From DASZTV01 sp035548125 (GTDB taxonomy: Bacteria > Actinomycetota > Actinomycetes > JAFAQI01): a stretch of 26,643 nucleotides of DNA. Within the stretch, counting starts at the first letter, position 1; each line of letters begins with the position of its first letter. Where the stretch lies: the NCBI GenBank assembly GCA_035548125.1, contig DASZTV010000017.1:1-26643 (forward strand). The letters run 5' to 3'. Positions 16,079-23,162 of the stretch are shown one piece after another. Below the pieces are notes generated by a model. It saw only the letters and a program-made list of their open reading frames with translations. It made no database searches and was not told where the DNA came from. The position numbers and the translations under genes are program-made.

Positions 16079-16276
16079 GTGGTTGCCGCGGAAGTGTGGA
16101 CGCTGATCGGTCTACTGGCGACCGCACTGTTTGCCTTGATCGGGCAGTTGCGGGGCGTCGAGCGAACCTTGTCGAGTCGGCTCGAAGCGCTCACGTTGGA
16201 GATGCACCGCGGGTTTGGCGAGGTTCGCGGCGACATCGCCGTGCTGCGCGCGCAGATCAACCGCGAAGGTCAGTGA
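16079..16276 (+). CDS. Small membrane-anchored coiled-coil protein
   Basis: A 65-residue protein with one N-terminal membrane helix (about 6-24, WTLIGLLATALFALIGQL) followed by an amphipathic, Leu/Arg/Glu-rich helix (26-62) likely to form a coiled coil. Small proteins of this shape (membrane anchor plus coiled coil) are common in actinobacteria and usually lack known function. The GTG start is supported by TAGCCT (16067-16072), exactly 6 nt upstream, without a ribosome-binding site, so it is probably leaderless. Its stop overlaps a further small frame by four bases (GTGA). Confidence 0.65.
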   Translation: MVAAEVWTLIGLLATALFALIGQLRGVERTLSSRLEALTLEMHRGFGEVRGDIAVLRAQINREGQ

Positions 16277-16368
16277 CGCCCGACCGGCGGCTCCTCGTGC
16301 TGACCTCGCACGACCTGATCGTGGCGAAGCTGCTGAAGACGAGGCGCCCGAGCCAGGACGTCGGGTAG
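16273..16368 (+). CDS. Possible 31-residue coupled microprotein
   Basis: A GTG at 16273 overlaps the stop of the preceding small gene (GTGA), opening a 31-residue frame beginning MTPDRRLLVLTSHDLIVAKL. The four-base overlap is the same coupling used in the liv operon. There is no similarity that I recognise, and a frame this short in GC-rich DNA can be chance. Confidence 0.3.
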   Translation: MTPDRRLLVLTSHDLIVAKLLKTRRPSQDVG

Positions 16369-16382
16369 GCCATTCTTGTGAC

Positions 16383-17519
16383 GTGCTTGTCGTTCTGAGT
16401 GGCGCGAAGAAGAACGTCGGTGACTTCGTCATCACCGAGCGCGCCGAACGGATCCTTCAGCACGTCACCGGACACGAGATCCGCCGGCTACCCAACTGGG
16501 AATCGTTGGACCATCACCTCGACGTACTACGGGCGGCCGATGGAATCGTGGTGGCAGGGGGTCCCGGTTACCGGCCCGATCTGCACGGCGGCGTCTACCC
16601 GCTCACGAGCGACCCGGGTGTCCTCGCCGAGTTGGCTGTCCCTGTCACCTTCTTCGGTCTGGGCTGGAAGGGTGATCCCGGAGACGACTTCGATCATCAC
16701 CACTACCGGTTCAACATGAGGACGAGGCAACTCATCGAAACGTTGGGCGGCGCCGGTCGGTACAGCGCCAGGGACGACCTCTCCGTGACGGTTCTGAGTA
16801 AGAACAACGTGCCGCAGCCGGTGATGAGCGGCTGCCCGGTTTGGTACGACCTCGAGACCCTTAACCGCTGGTCGGACCCCCCGCAGGCGATCAAGCAAGT
16901 CGTGTTCACTCCACCGCAACAGGAGATGTTTCATGACCAGAGCCGACGGCTTCTCGCGACGCTCAAAGATCGGTACGTGGATGCGCACTTCATCGTGGCC
17001 TTCCAGCGCGGTATTGCCCAGGACGTCCATACCTCGGCGGCTGAAGCGCGACTGCTCATCGACTACGAGAGATACGCCCGAGAGCTCGGCTGCGAGGTGA
17101 GGGATGTCAGCTACGACACCCGTCACATCGACTTCTACCGAGACTCAGATCTTCATGTGGGGTATCGGCTGCATGCTCATCTCGTCTTTCTCAGCTACGG
17201 ACGGCCATCGGTCATCCTCGAGGAGGACGGCCGGGCAAGGGGCGCCGCCGAGTCCCTCGACACCCCTTCGGTTCGCGCCTGGCGGCTAACGGCCGCCGGG
17301 AAGTTGGCCCGTCGGTTCCACTCCCACCCGGCTGAGTCGTTCGCTCGTCGCGCCGGCGCTCCCATCAAGGCGGCGAGAGTCGACGTTGCTGCCGACGTCA
17401 TGGCAATCATCGAGTCTGAGAGGGCCGCGGGGCACCCGGCGGTGCGCCGCGCCACGGGGCGGATCGCTGCGACCTGGCCGATCATGCAGGACTTCGCCCG
17501 CGGCGTCGTGAGGACCTAG
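16383..17519 (+). CDS. Polysaccharide pyruvyl transferase-family protein
   Basis: A 378-residue protein that fits the polysaccharide pyruvyl transferase family (PF04230). The N-terminus VLSGAKKNVGDFVITERAE has the family's NxGD motif, followed by a glycine-rich VVAGGPGYRPDLHGG (56-70). The C-terminal half carries the signature GYRLHAHLVFLSYGRP followed by SVILEEDGR (about 260-285). Members transfer pyruvate from phosphoenolpyruvate to surface sugars or act in related sugar modifications; the acceptor here is unknown. GTG 16383 has CATTCT (16371-16376) 6 nt upstream and no ribosome-binding site, so a leaderless start is likely. Base composition is visibly less GC-skewed than that of its neighbours, which hints at horizontal acquisition. 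The IS481 element is inserted one base after its TAG stop. Confidence 0.75.
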   Translation: MLVVLSGAKKNVGDFVITERAERILQHVTGHEIRRLPNWESLDHHLDVLRAADGIVVAGGPGYRPDLHGGVYPLTSDPGVLAELAVPVTFFGLGWKGDPGDDFDHHHYRFNMRTRQLIETLGGAGRYSARDDLSVTVLSKNNVPQPVMSGCPVWYDLETLNRWSDPPQAIKQVVFTPPQQEMFHDQSRRLLATLKDRYVDAHFIVAFQRGIAQDVHTSAAEARLLIDYERYARELGCEVRDVSYDTRHIDFYRDSDLHVGYRLHAHLVFLSYGRPSVILEEDGRARGAAESLDTPSVRAWRLTAAGKLARRFHSHPAESFARRAGAPIKAARVDVAADVMAIIESERAAGHPAVRRATGRIAATWPIMQDFARGVVRT

Positions 17520-17520
17520 C
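17515..17520. repeat. Left target-site duplication of the IS481 element
   Basis: CCTAGC here is repeated exactly at 18657-18662 on the other side of the element. The TAG within it (17517-17519) is the stop of the upstream pyruvyl transferase gene. On the other strand, the TAG at 17518-17516 is the stop of the transposase. Confidence 0.85.
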
Positions 17521-18532
17521 TGTGCTGACCAGAGAGGTTGGTTAAGCGGCTGATCGGCGGCTGGTTCCCGGTCGCGGTGTGGGGCCTGTGGTGGTTGTAG
17601 TGGTGGATCCATGCTCTCAGGGCGTTGCGGCGAGCTGATTCCGAGCTGTATTGCCGGGCGTAGGCCCAGCCGTCGGCGAGGGTTCGGTGGAACCGCTCGA
17701 TTTTGCCGTTGGTCTGTGGCCGGTATGCCTTGGTGCGCCGGGGTTTGATGTCGAGGTCGCGGCAAAGTTCGCGCCACGCTTTGCTGCGGTAGCAGGAGCC
17801 GTTGTCGGAGATGACCTCCTCGACGATCACGCCGCGGGCGGCGAACCAGAACACCGCGCGGCGTAGCACCGCAACGGCAGTTTCCTTGCGTTCGTCGTCG
17901 TGGACCTCGGAGTAGACGACCCGGCTGTGGTCGTCCAGGACGCTGTGCACGAACGCGTGACCGGTATTCGGATCGTGCCATTTGCTGCGGGTCGCGGTGG
18001 GAGTCATGACCTTGTTCCGCCGGCCCTGCTTCTTGCCGACGAAGCGCCAGCCACCGCCGTCGGGGATGTTGCCGAGCTTCTTGACGTCAACGTGGACCAG
18101 GGATCCTGGTGTCTCACGCTCGTAACGGCGGATCGGCTCTCCGGTGCGCCGGTCGATGTGGGAGAGCCGGTTGACCAGGCAACGTCGCAGTACCGCGTAG
18201 ACCGTCGAGGCTGGCATCCCGAGCCGCCCGGCGATCTGCACCGGCCCCAGCCGTTTGCGCCACCGCAGGTGCACGATCTTGCGCTTGACCGGCTCCGGCG
18301 TCCGTCTCGGGCTATGCGCGGGACGGCTGGAACGGTCGGCCATCATCGACCTCGTCACCGGCCCGACAGCAGCCTCGAGCGCCTCGCGGTAGCGGGTCGC
18401 CCACCGGTTCGCCGTCGGCCAACTCACCCGGTAGTAATCCGACGCCTGGGCGACTGACCAGCCACGGTCGATGACGAGCCGGCCGAGTTCAAGACGGGCT
18501 TTCGGAGTCAGGGCAGCATTAGCGTGAGACAC
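17516..18532 (-). CDS. IS481-family transposase
   Basis: A 338-residue DDE transposase. The N-terminal helix-turn-helix region (about 8-60) is followed by a second one (about 82-125, with LGPVQIAGRLGMPASTVYAV). The catalytic rve core has D149 in HVDVKKL, D243 in SDNGS and E279 in NGKIERFHR, i.e. DD(35)E, all intact, so the enzyme looks active. The GTG start at 18532 has a strong ribosome-binding site AGGAGG, but it sits inside a long inverted repeat that can hide it. The last sense codon is completed by flanking target DNA, and the TAG stop lies wholly within the CCTAGC duplication. The element thus does not encode its own stop. Confidence 0.93.
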   Translation of the reverse strand: MSHANAALTPKARLELGRLVIDRGWSVAQASDYYRVSWPTANRWATRYREALEAAVGPVTRSMMADRSSRPAHSPRRTPEPVKRKIVHLRWRKRLGPVQIAGRLGMPASTVYAVLRRCLVNRLSHIDRRTGEPIRRYERETPGSLVHVDVKKLGNIPDGGGWRFVGKKQGRRNKVMTPTATRSKWHDPNTGHAFVHSVLDDHSRVVYSEVHDDERKETAVAVLRRAVFWFAARGVIVEEVISDNGSCYRSKAWRELCRDLDIKPRRTKAYRPQTNGKIERFHRTLADGWAYARQYSSESARRNALRAWIHHYNHHRPHTATGNQPPISRLTNLSGQHS

Positions 18533-18656
18533 GAAGACCTCCTGGTCGTGGAGCGGTTCTTAGGCAGCTCCACCCCACGACAGGGAGGTCTTCACTTGCA
18601 ACGATCAATCAGCGCGTGTCATCGCACGCGTTCAACCAACGTGTCTGGTCAGTACA
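17521..18656. mobile_element. Complete IS481-family insertion sequence (1,136 bp)
   Basis: The ends are imperfect inverted repeats: left TGTGCTGACCAGAGAGGTTG (from 17521) and, read inward from 18656, TGTACTGACCAGACACGTTG. Both continue with GTT, giving 20 of 23 matches. Each end is flanked by the same 6-bp duplication CCTAGC, so the insertion is intact and fairly recent. The single gene is the minus-strand transposase. A 61-bp imperfect palindrome (18533-18593) and a smaller stem CGCGTG/CACGCG (18613-18630) occupy the right end. Joining 17520 to 18663 restores the empty site. Confidence 0.93.
18533..18593 (-). promoter_or_regulatory. Transposase leader hairpin sequestering the ribosome-binding site
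   Basis: GAAGACCTCC (18533-18542) pairs with GGAGGTCTTC (18584-18593). After a 2-base mismatch GTCGTGG (18545-18551) pairs with CCACGAC (18575-18581), so 17 of 19 positions match. In the transposase mRNA the 3' arm carries AGGAGG and abuts the GTG start, so a readthrough transcript would fold and block initiation. A competing inner stem GTGGAGC/GCTCCAC exists in the loop. Confidence 0.65.
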
Positions 18657-18662
18657 CCTAGC
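18657..18662. repeat. Right target-site duplication of the IS481 element
   Basis: CCTAGC, identical to 17515-17520. It directly follows the right terminal repeat and precedes the -10 region of the next gene. Confidence 0.85.
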
Positions 18663-18713
18663 TCTCCGGGGTGACCGCTGGCCGATCCGGGCGCCGCGGG
18701 GCAGACTGCCCCC

Positions 18714-20675
18714 GTGGCGACCTATCTGGTGACCGGTGGGACCGGCTTCATCGGCCGGCATCTGGTGGACCTGCTCACCTCCCGGTCCGACGCGCGGGTC
18801 CTGGTCCTGGTCCGCGAAGGGTCCGTCGCGAAGCTCGCGAGACTCGGTGACCGGATCGAGCCGCTCGTCGGTGACCTCACCGAACCGATGCTCGGGGTGG
18901 GGGAGGCCGACCGCGAGAAGCTCCGCGGCGCGGTCGACCACTTCGTGCACCTTGCGGCGATCTACGACATGACGGCCGACGCGGCGACGAACGACGCGGC
19001 GAATATCGGCGGTACGACGGAGGCACTGCTGCTCGCTGCCGACCTGCGGGCCGGGTGTTTCCACCACGTGTCGTCGGTAGCCGTCGCGGGGGAGTACGAC
19101 GGCACGTTCACCGAGGAGATGTTCGACGAAGGTCAGCATCTGCCGTCGCCGTACCACGCCACGAAGTTCGAGGCGGAGCGCCTGGTCCGCGACCAGCGGG
19201 AGATTCCGTGGCGCGTCTACCGGCCCGCGATAGTCGTCGGGCATTCCAAGACCGGGGTCATGGACAAGATCGACGGCCCCTACTACGTGTTCCCCGCACT
19301 GGCGCGACTCGCCCAGCTGCCGTCGTGGCTGCCGCTGGTCGCGCCCGACATCGGTGACACCAACATGGTGCCGGTGGACTTCGTCGCCGAGGCGATGAAC
19401 CACCTGATGCATGCCGACGGCCTTGACGGTCGCGCGTTCCATCTGGTCGCGCCCGAGCCGCAGCCGTTGCTGGAGGTGGTCAACGCGTTCAGCGCGGCCG
19501 CTGGCGGGCCGGTCGTCGCGTTGCCCATCGACCGGCGGATCTCCATGCCGGCCTACTCGATGCTGGGCCTGGCCGAGCAGCTTCCCGGAGTCAGCATCGC
19601 CAAGGACGTCCTGCTCGACCGGCTGGCGATCCCGCCGGAGGTCATCCCGCACTTCACGTTCACGCCGCTCTTCGACTCCACCGAGACCCGGCGGGCGTTG
19701 CGCGGCAGTGCGATCGCCGTACCGCCGCTCGACGAGTACGCCGACACGTTGTGGCGCTACTGGGCGGACCACCTCGACTCGGTCCGCGCACGCCGCAAGC
19801 GCCCGGGCGCGGCGCTCGAAGGCCGCACGGTTGTCATCACGGGTGCGTCGTCCGGGATCGGCGCCGCCACGGCCCTCGCCGTCGCGAAGCTCGGTGGCGT
19901 GCCGTACCTGGTCGCGCGCAGCGCGGACAAGCTGGAGGAGCTCCGTGCCGAGGTCGAGGCTGCCGGTGGGACCGCACGGGTGTACCCGTGTGACATCACC
20001 GACGCGGAGTCGGTAGCCGCGACGGTCAAGCAGATGGTGGCCGACTCGCCGGACGGCATCGACTACCTGGTCAACAACGCCGGCCGCTCGATCCGGCGTT
20101 CGGTGCGACTCTCGCACGACCGGTTCCACGACTACGAGCGCACCATGACGCTCAACTACTTCGCGGCGATCCGGATGATCTACGCGTTGCTGCCGCACAT
20201 GGCCGAGCGGCACTTCGGCCACATCGTCAACATCTCCTCGATCGGTGTGCAGACCGCGCCGCCGCGGTTCTCGGCGTACGTCGCATCCAAGGCAGCACTC
20301 GACGCGTTCAGCCGGGTTGTGGCGAGCGAGACCTGGAACGACGGGGTGACGTTCACGACGATCCACATGCCGCTGGTCCGCACCCCGATGATCAGCCCGA
20401 CCAAGATCTACGACGCGTTCCCGACCCTCAGCCCCGAGGAAGCCGCCGACATGGTGGTCCGCGCGCTCGTCGAACGACCGAAGCGGATCAGCACGCGGCT
20501 CGGGACGTTCGGCGAGGTGGCGTACGCCGTTGCACCGCGCGCCGTCGACGCCATCCTCAGCGTCGCCTATCGGGTGTTCCCCGACTCGAAGGCCGCAGGC
20601 GGCGGAGCAGAAGGGGTTTCACTCAGTAGAGGTGCCCAAGCTCTGGTGAAGCTCCTCCCCGGAGTCCACTGGTAG
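18714..20675 (+). CDS. Two-domain SDR protein, fatty acyl-CoA reductase-like
   Basis: A 653-residue fusion of two short-chain dehydrogenase domains. Domain 1 (about 1-355) is an extended/thioester-reductase-type SDR: NAD(P) motif TGGTGFIG (7-14), S120/S121 and YHATK (Y147, K151). Domain 2 (about 366-650) is a classical SDR: TGASSGIG (376-383), NNAG (454-457), S508/S509 and YVASK (Y522, K526). Both active sites are complete. The architecture and length match the mycobacterial AcrA1-type and bacterial fatty acyl-CoA reductases, which reduce acyl-CoA to aldehyde and then alcohol. That activity is inferred from family resemblance. The GTG start has CAGACT (18702-18707) 6 nt upstream and no ribosome-binding site, a weak leaderless candidate. 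The IS481 insertion ends about 57 bp upstream. Confidence 0.85.
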   Translation: MATYLVTGGTGFIGRHLVDLLTSRSDARVLVLVREGSVAKLARLGDRIEPLVGDLTEPMLGVGEADREKLRGAVDHFVHLAAIYDMTADAATNDAANIGGTTEALLLAADLRAGCFHHVSSVAVAGEYDGTFTEEMFDEGQHLPSPYHATKFEAERLVRDQREIPWRVYRPAIVVGHSKTGVMDKIDGPYYVFPALARLAQLPSWLPLVAPDIGDTNMVPVDFVAEAMNHLMHADGLDGRAFHLVAPEPQPLLEVVNAFSAAAGGPVVALPIDRRISMPAYSMLGLAEQLPGVSIAKDVLLDRLAIPPEVIPHFTFTPLFDSTETRRALRGSAIAVPPLDEYADTLWRYWADHLDSVRARRKRPGAALEGRTVVITGASSGIGAATALAVAKLGGVPYLVARSADKLEELRAEVEAAGGTARVYPCDITDAESVAATVKQMVADSPDGIDYLVNNAGRSIRRSVRLSHDRFHDYERTMTLNYFAAIRMIYALLPHMAERHFGHIVNISSIGVQTAPPRFSAYVASKAALDAFSRVVASETWNDGVTFTTIHMPLVRTPMISPTKIYDAFPTLSPEEAADMVVRALVERPKRISTRLGTFGEVAYAVAPRAVDAILSVAYRVFPDSKAAGGGAEGVSLSRGAQALVKLLPGVHW

Positions 20676-20692
20676 ACGTCCTCCACCCCGCC

Positions 20693-20728
20693 CGCCGCCC
20701 AACAGCGGAGGCAACTTCGTCGGCGGCG
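20693..20728. terminator. Inverted repeat between convergent genes
   Basis: CGCCGCC (20693-20699) and GGCGGCG (20722-20728) are perfect complements around a 22-nt loop, in the gap between the reductase and the convergent SnoaL-like gene. A weak bidirectional terminator is likely; there is no U-tract. Confidence 0.4.
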
Positions 20729-20729
20729 C

Positions 20730-21119
20730 TCAAGCAGCGAAGAAGTCGTCGACCTCGTAGGGATTCTTCGGCACCGCCCACATCTCGTAGACCATGCCGT
20801 CCCTGACGTGCCAAATGTGCGCCTCGTCGAAGTCGAGGTGGCGCCCCTGGTAGTCGATGGACACCTGGACGAGGCCGACTACATGGTCATCAGTCGCGAG
20901 AACGTCGTGGACCGCGATCTTCATCGAGAAGTCCACCATCGCGAAGAACTCCATCATGTGCCCGAAGACGGCGTCCTTCCCTTCATAGCTACCGGCGGTG
21001 GGGAAGCGGCCTCCTTGATGCAGAACCGCATCGTCCGCCATGTGCGCATTGAGCCATTCGCTGTCACCGTTTTGGATCGCGACGAAGGCGGTGCGCGCCA
21101 GCTTCTCGTCGGGATGCAT
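20730..21119 (-). CDS. SnoaL/NTF2-like protein
   Basis: A 129-residue alpha+beta-cone protein of the SnoaL/ketosteroid-isomerase-like (NTF2) superfamily, cytoplasmic. Its opening helix ARTAFVAIQNGDSEWLNAHM, then ADDAVLHQGG and the late strand EAHIWHVRDGMVYEMWAVP, match family segments. Members include isomerases, cyclases and small hydrolases, as well as noncatalytic binding proteins, so no activity is claimed. ATG 21119 is chosen over an upstream in-frame TTG (21125) because a G-rich run 6 nt upstream serves as the ribosome-binding site. It is divergent from the MarR gene across a palindromic operator and is the probable regulated target. Confidence 0.82.
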   Translation of the reverse strand: MHPDEKLARTAFVAIQNGDSEWLNAHMADDAVLHQGGRFPTAGSYEGKDAVFGHMMEFFAMVDFSMKIAVHDVLATDDHVVGLVQVSIDYQGRHLDFDEAHIWHVRDGMVYEMWAVPKNPYEVDDFFAA

Positions 21120-21155
21120 CCTCAACCCCCCAGGTTGTCGGGCCGAAATACCAAA

Positions 21156-21175
21156 ATAGTTAGGAGCCTAACTAT
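21156..21175. promoter_or_regulatory. MarR-type operator
   Basis: ATAGTTAGG-AG-CCTAACTAT is a perfect 9-bp inverted repeat with a 2-bp spacer, AT-rich against a GC-rich background. It overlaps plausible -10 sequences for both the MarR gene (+) and the SnoaL-like gene (-). TAGTTAG half-sites are characteristic of MarR-family binding, so autorepression and control of the divergent gene are expected. Confidence 0.8.
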
Positions 21176-21188
21176 AAGGTGAGGAGTC

Positions 21189-21710
21189 ATGCCGTCAAGA
21201 GCCGTGAGACCGCCGGCCGAGCCGTGGATCCGGCTGTCGCCCGGATTCGAGGGTGAATACCCGGGATGCAGCCACCGCGCGACCGAGACCTTCCTCAACA
21301 TCGGTGTGCTGACGGGTGCGGTTCGGAGCGCGATCGAGGCCTACGTCACATCGGCTGGGCTGCCGTCGAGTGCGGCATTCAACGTCCTGACCATCGTGGC
21401 GGGCGCGGATGGACCGCTTCGCCCTTCCGTCATCGCCGGCCGGATGATGGTCACCCGCGCGACCATCACGGGCGTGCTCGACTCGCTCGAGACGCGTGGC
21501 CTCATCGAGCGACTGGCGAGCGAGGGCGACCGTCGAGCTCGCGATGTCTCGATAACCGCGGCGGGTCGCCGCCTCGTACGTCGGTTGGAGCCGCGCCTGC
21601 ACCGGTTCGAGCACGACTTCATGACCGTGCTGTCAGATGACGAGCTCGACGAGCTGCTGCGGATGGTGGCCGTGCTCGAAGAGCGGCTCGGCGCGGTGAG
21701 CTTGGCCTAG
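21189..21710 (+). CDS. MarR-family transcriptional regulator
   Basis: A 173-residue winged-helix repressor. The DNA-binding part spans about 70-125: PSVIAGRMMVTRATITGVLD is the recognition region, LETRGLIERL follows it, and the wing carries GDRRARDVSITAAG. The N- and C-terminal helices (about 38-60 and 130-170) would form the dimer interface. ATG 21189 is preceded by AGGAG (21182-21186) at a short 2-nt spacing. The palindrome at 21156-21175 is its likely operator. The ligand is unknown; members often sense phenolic or lipophilic compounds. Its TAG stop (21708-21710) lies within a CTAG that is also the left target duplication of the adjacent MITE-like element. Confidence 0.92.
   Translation: MPSRAVRPPAEPWIRLSPGFEGEYPGCSHRATETFLNIGVLTGAVRSAIEAYVTSAGLPSSAAFNVLTIVAGADGPLRPSVIAGRMMVTRATITGVLDSLETRGLIERLASEGDRRARDVSITAAGRRLVRRLEPRLHRFEHDFMTVLSDDELDELLRMVAVLEERLGAVSLA
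21707..21710. repeat. Left CTAG target duplication of MITE-like element
   Basis: CTAG, matched by CTAG at 21872-21875. The left copy contains the stop codon of the MarR gene and the right copy the stop codon of glyA. Four-base palindromic duplications are short, so the assignment relies on the terminal repeats beside them. Confidence 0.6.
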
Positions 21711-21871
21711 GGAACCACTGATCAATGCGCTGTCCTGCTGCGCGTCGCTCAGATCGACGCCTGGACTGCGTTGTCGTCGTCGCGCGTAGCGCCGCTACGC
21801 AACTCCTCCTCCGCCTTGCCAGCCGTCACCTGGAGCGCCGCTCGCGACGGACGGCATTGATCAGTGACTCC
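21711..21871. mobile_element. MITE-like non-autonomous element, IS5-type ends (161 bp)
   Basis: The ends are inverted repeats: GGAACCACTGATCAATGC (21711-21728) and, read inward from 21871, GGAGTCACTGATCAATGC; 16 of 18 bases match. CTAG flanks both sides. Inside is a perfect 8-bp palindrome GCGTAGCG-C-CGCTACGC (21784-21800) and no gene. The size, terminal repeats and 4-bp CTAG duplication fit a miniature element mobilised by an IS5-family transposase, whose members target YTAR/CTAG; no such transposase is in the window. It fills the whole gap between two convergent genes and could terminate both. Confidence 0.75.
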
Positions 21872-23146
21872 CTAGGCGGGCACGGCGAAGCTCGCCGTCA
21901 GCTCGCGGGTCTCCTTGGCGACCTGCTCGATGTCCGACTCGTCCTCGTTGGCCACCGCGGTCGCGACCCGGTCCATCCAGCCGGCGATCGCTGCCATCTC
22001 GGCGGGACCCATGCCGCGCGTAGTGACTGCGGCCGTACCGATCCGCAGACCCGACGGGTCGAACGGCGGTCGCGGGTCATCCGGGATCGCGTTGTAGTTC
22101 GTGACGATGCCGGCGCGGTCGAGCGCCTGCGCGAACGGCTTGCCGCCGATGCCCTTGGGGGTCAGGTCGACCAGGATGAGGTGGTTGTCCGTACCGCCTG
22201 ACACCAGGTTGAAGCCGCGCTCGTTCAGCGCGGCCGCGAACGCCGCGGCGTTGGTGACGATCTGTGCGGCGTAGTCGCGGAAGGACGCCTGCGCCGCCTC
22301 GCGGAGCGCGACGGCGATCGCCGCTGTCGTGTGGTTGTGCGGGCCGCCCTGCAGGCCGGGGAACACCGCCTTGTCGATCGCGGCCGCATGCTCGGCGTTG
22401 CACATCAGCATTGCGCCGCGCGGCCCGCGCAGCGTCTTGTGCGTCGTGGTGGAGATGACGCTCGCGTGTCCGACCGGGGTCGGGTGAGCGCCGCCCGCGA
22501 CCAGGCCTGCGATGTGAGCGATGTCGGCGACTAGTACGGCGTCGACCTCCGCGGCGATCGAGGCGAAGCCCGCGAAGTCGATGGTGCGCGGGATCGCGGT
22601 GCCGCCGCAGAAGATCACCTTCGGCCGCTCGGCCAGCGCCAGGTCGCGTACCTCGTCGAGGTCGACCCGGCCGGTGTCGGTGCGCACGCCGTAGCGGACC
22701 GGGGTGAACCACTTGCCCGTCGCAGAGACGCCCCAGCCGTGGGTGAGGTGACCACCGGCCGGCAGCGACATCCCCATGACCTTGTCGCCCGGCGACAGGA
22801 ACGCGAGGTACACGGCGAGATTGGCGGGGGACCCGGAGTAGGGCTGCACGTTCGCGTGGTCGACGCCGAACAGCGACTTCGCCCGCTCGATCGCCAGGGT
22901 CTCGATCTGGTCGGTGACCTGCTGGCCCTCGTAGTAGCGCTTGCCCGGGTAGCCCTCGGAGTACTTGTTCGTGAGGACCGTGCCGGTGGCCTCGAGGACC
23001 GCCCGGGAGACGTAGTTCTCCGAGGCGATCAGCCGGATCTTCTCACGCTGGCGGACCTCTTCGGCCTCGATCAGTGCAGCGATGTCGGGGTCGTCGGCGG
23101 TCAGGGCGGGGAAGGAGGCCGATGCTTCAAAACCTGTGTCGGACAT
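21872..23146 (-). CDS. glyA: Serine hydroxymethyltransferase
   Basis: A 424-residue PLP enzyme that converts serine and tetrahydrofolate to glycine and 5,10-methylene-THF, the main entry of one-carbon units for purines and thymidylate. Landmarks are IASENYVS (40-47), NKYSEGYPGKRYYEG (60-74), QPYSGSPANL (101-110), ADIAHIAGL (207-215) and the Schiff-base lysine K237 in STTTHKT. ATG 23146 is chosen over an in-frame GTG at 23158 because GGGAG lies 5 nt upstream of the ATG. A ZTP riboswitch fills the leader. The TAG stop is in the right CTAG copy of the MITE-like element. The PLC-family gene upstream ends just at the glyA promoter. Confidence 0.97.
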   Translation of the reverse strand: MSDTGFEASASFPALTADDPDIAALIEAEEVRQREKIRLIASENYVSRAVLEATGTVLTNKYSEGYPGKRYYEGQQVTDQIETLAIERAKSLFGVDHANVQPYSGSPANLAVYLAFLSPGDKVMGMSLPAGGHLTHGWGVSATGKWFTPVRYGVRTDTGRVDLDEVRDLALAERPKVIFCGGTAIPRTIDFAGFASIAAEVDAVLVADIAHIAGLVAGGAHPTPVGHASVISTTTHKTLRGPRGAMLMCNAEHAAAIDKAVFPGLQGGPHNHTTAAIAVALREAAQASFRDYAAQIVTNAAAFAAALNERGFNLVSGGTDNHLILVDLTPKGIGGKPFAQALDRAGIVTNYNAIPDDPRPPFDPSGLRIGTAAVTTRGMGPAEMAAIAGWMDRVATAVANEDESDIEQVAKETRELTASFAVPA

Positions 23147-23162
23147 GTTCGCTCCCACAGCG

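Noticed and set aside
18609..20366. A 585-residue minus-strand open frame opposite the acyl-CoA reductase
   Set aside because: Arg/Asp/Val-rich shadow of a gene with two clear SDR domains.
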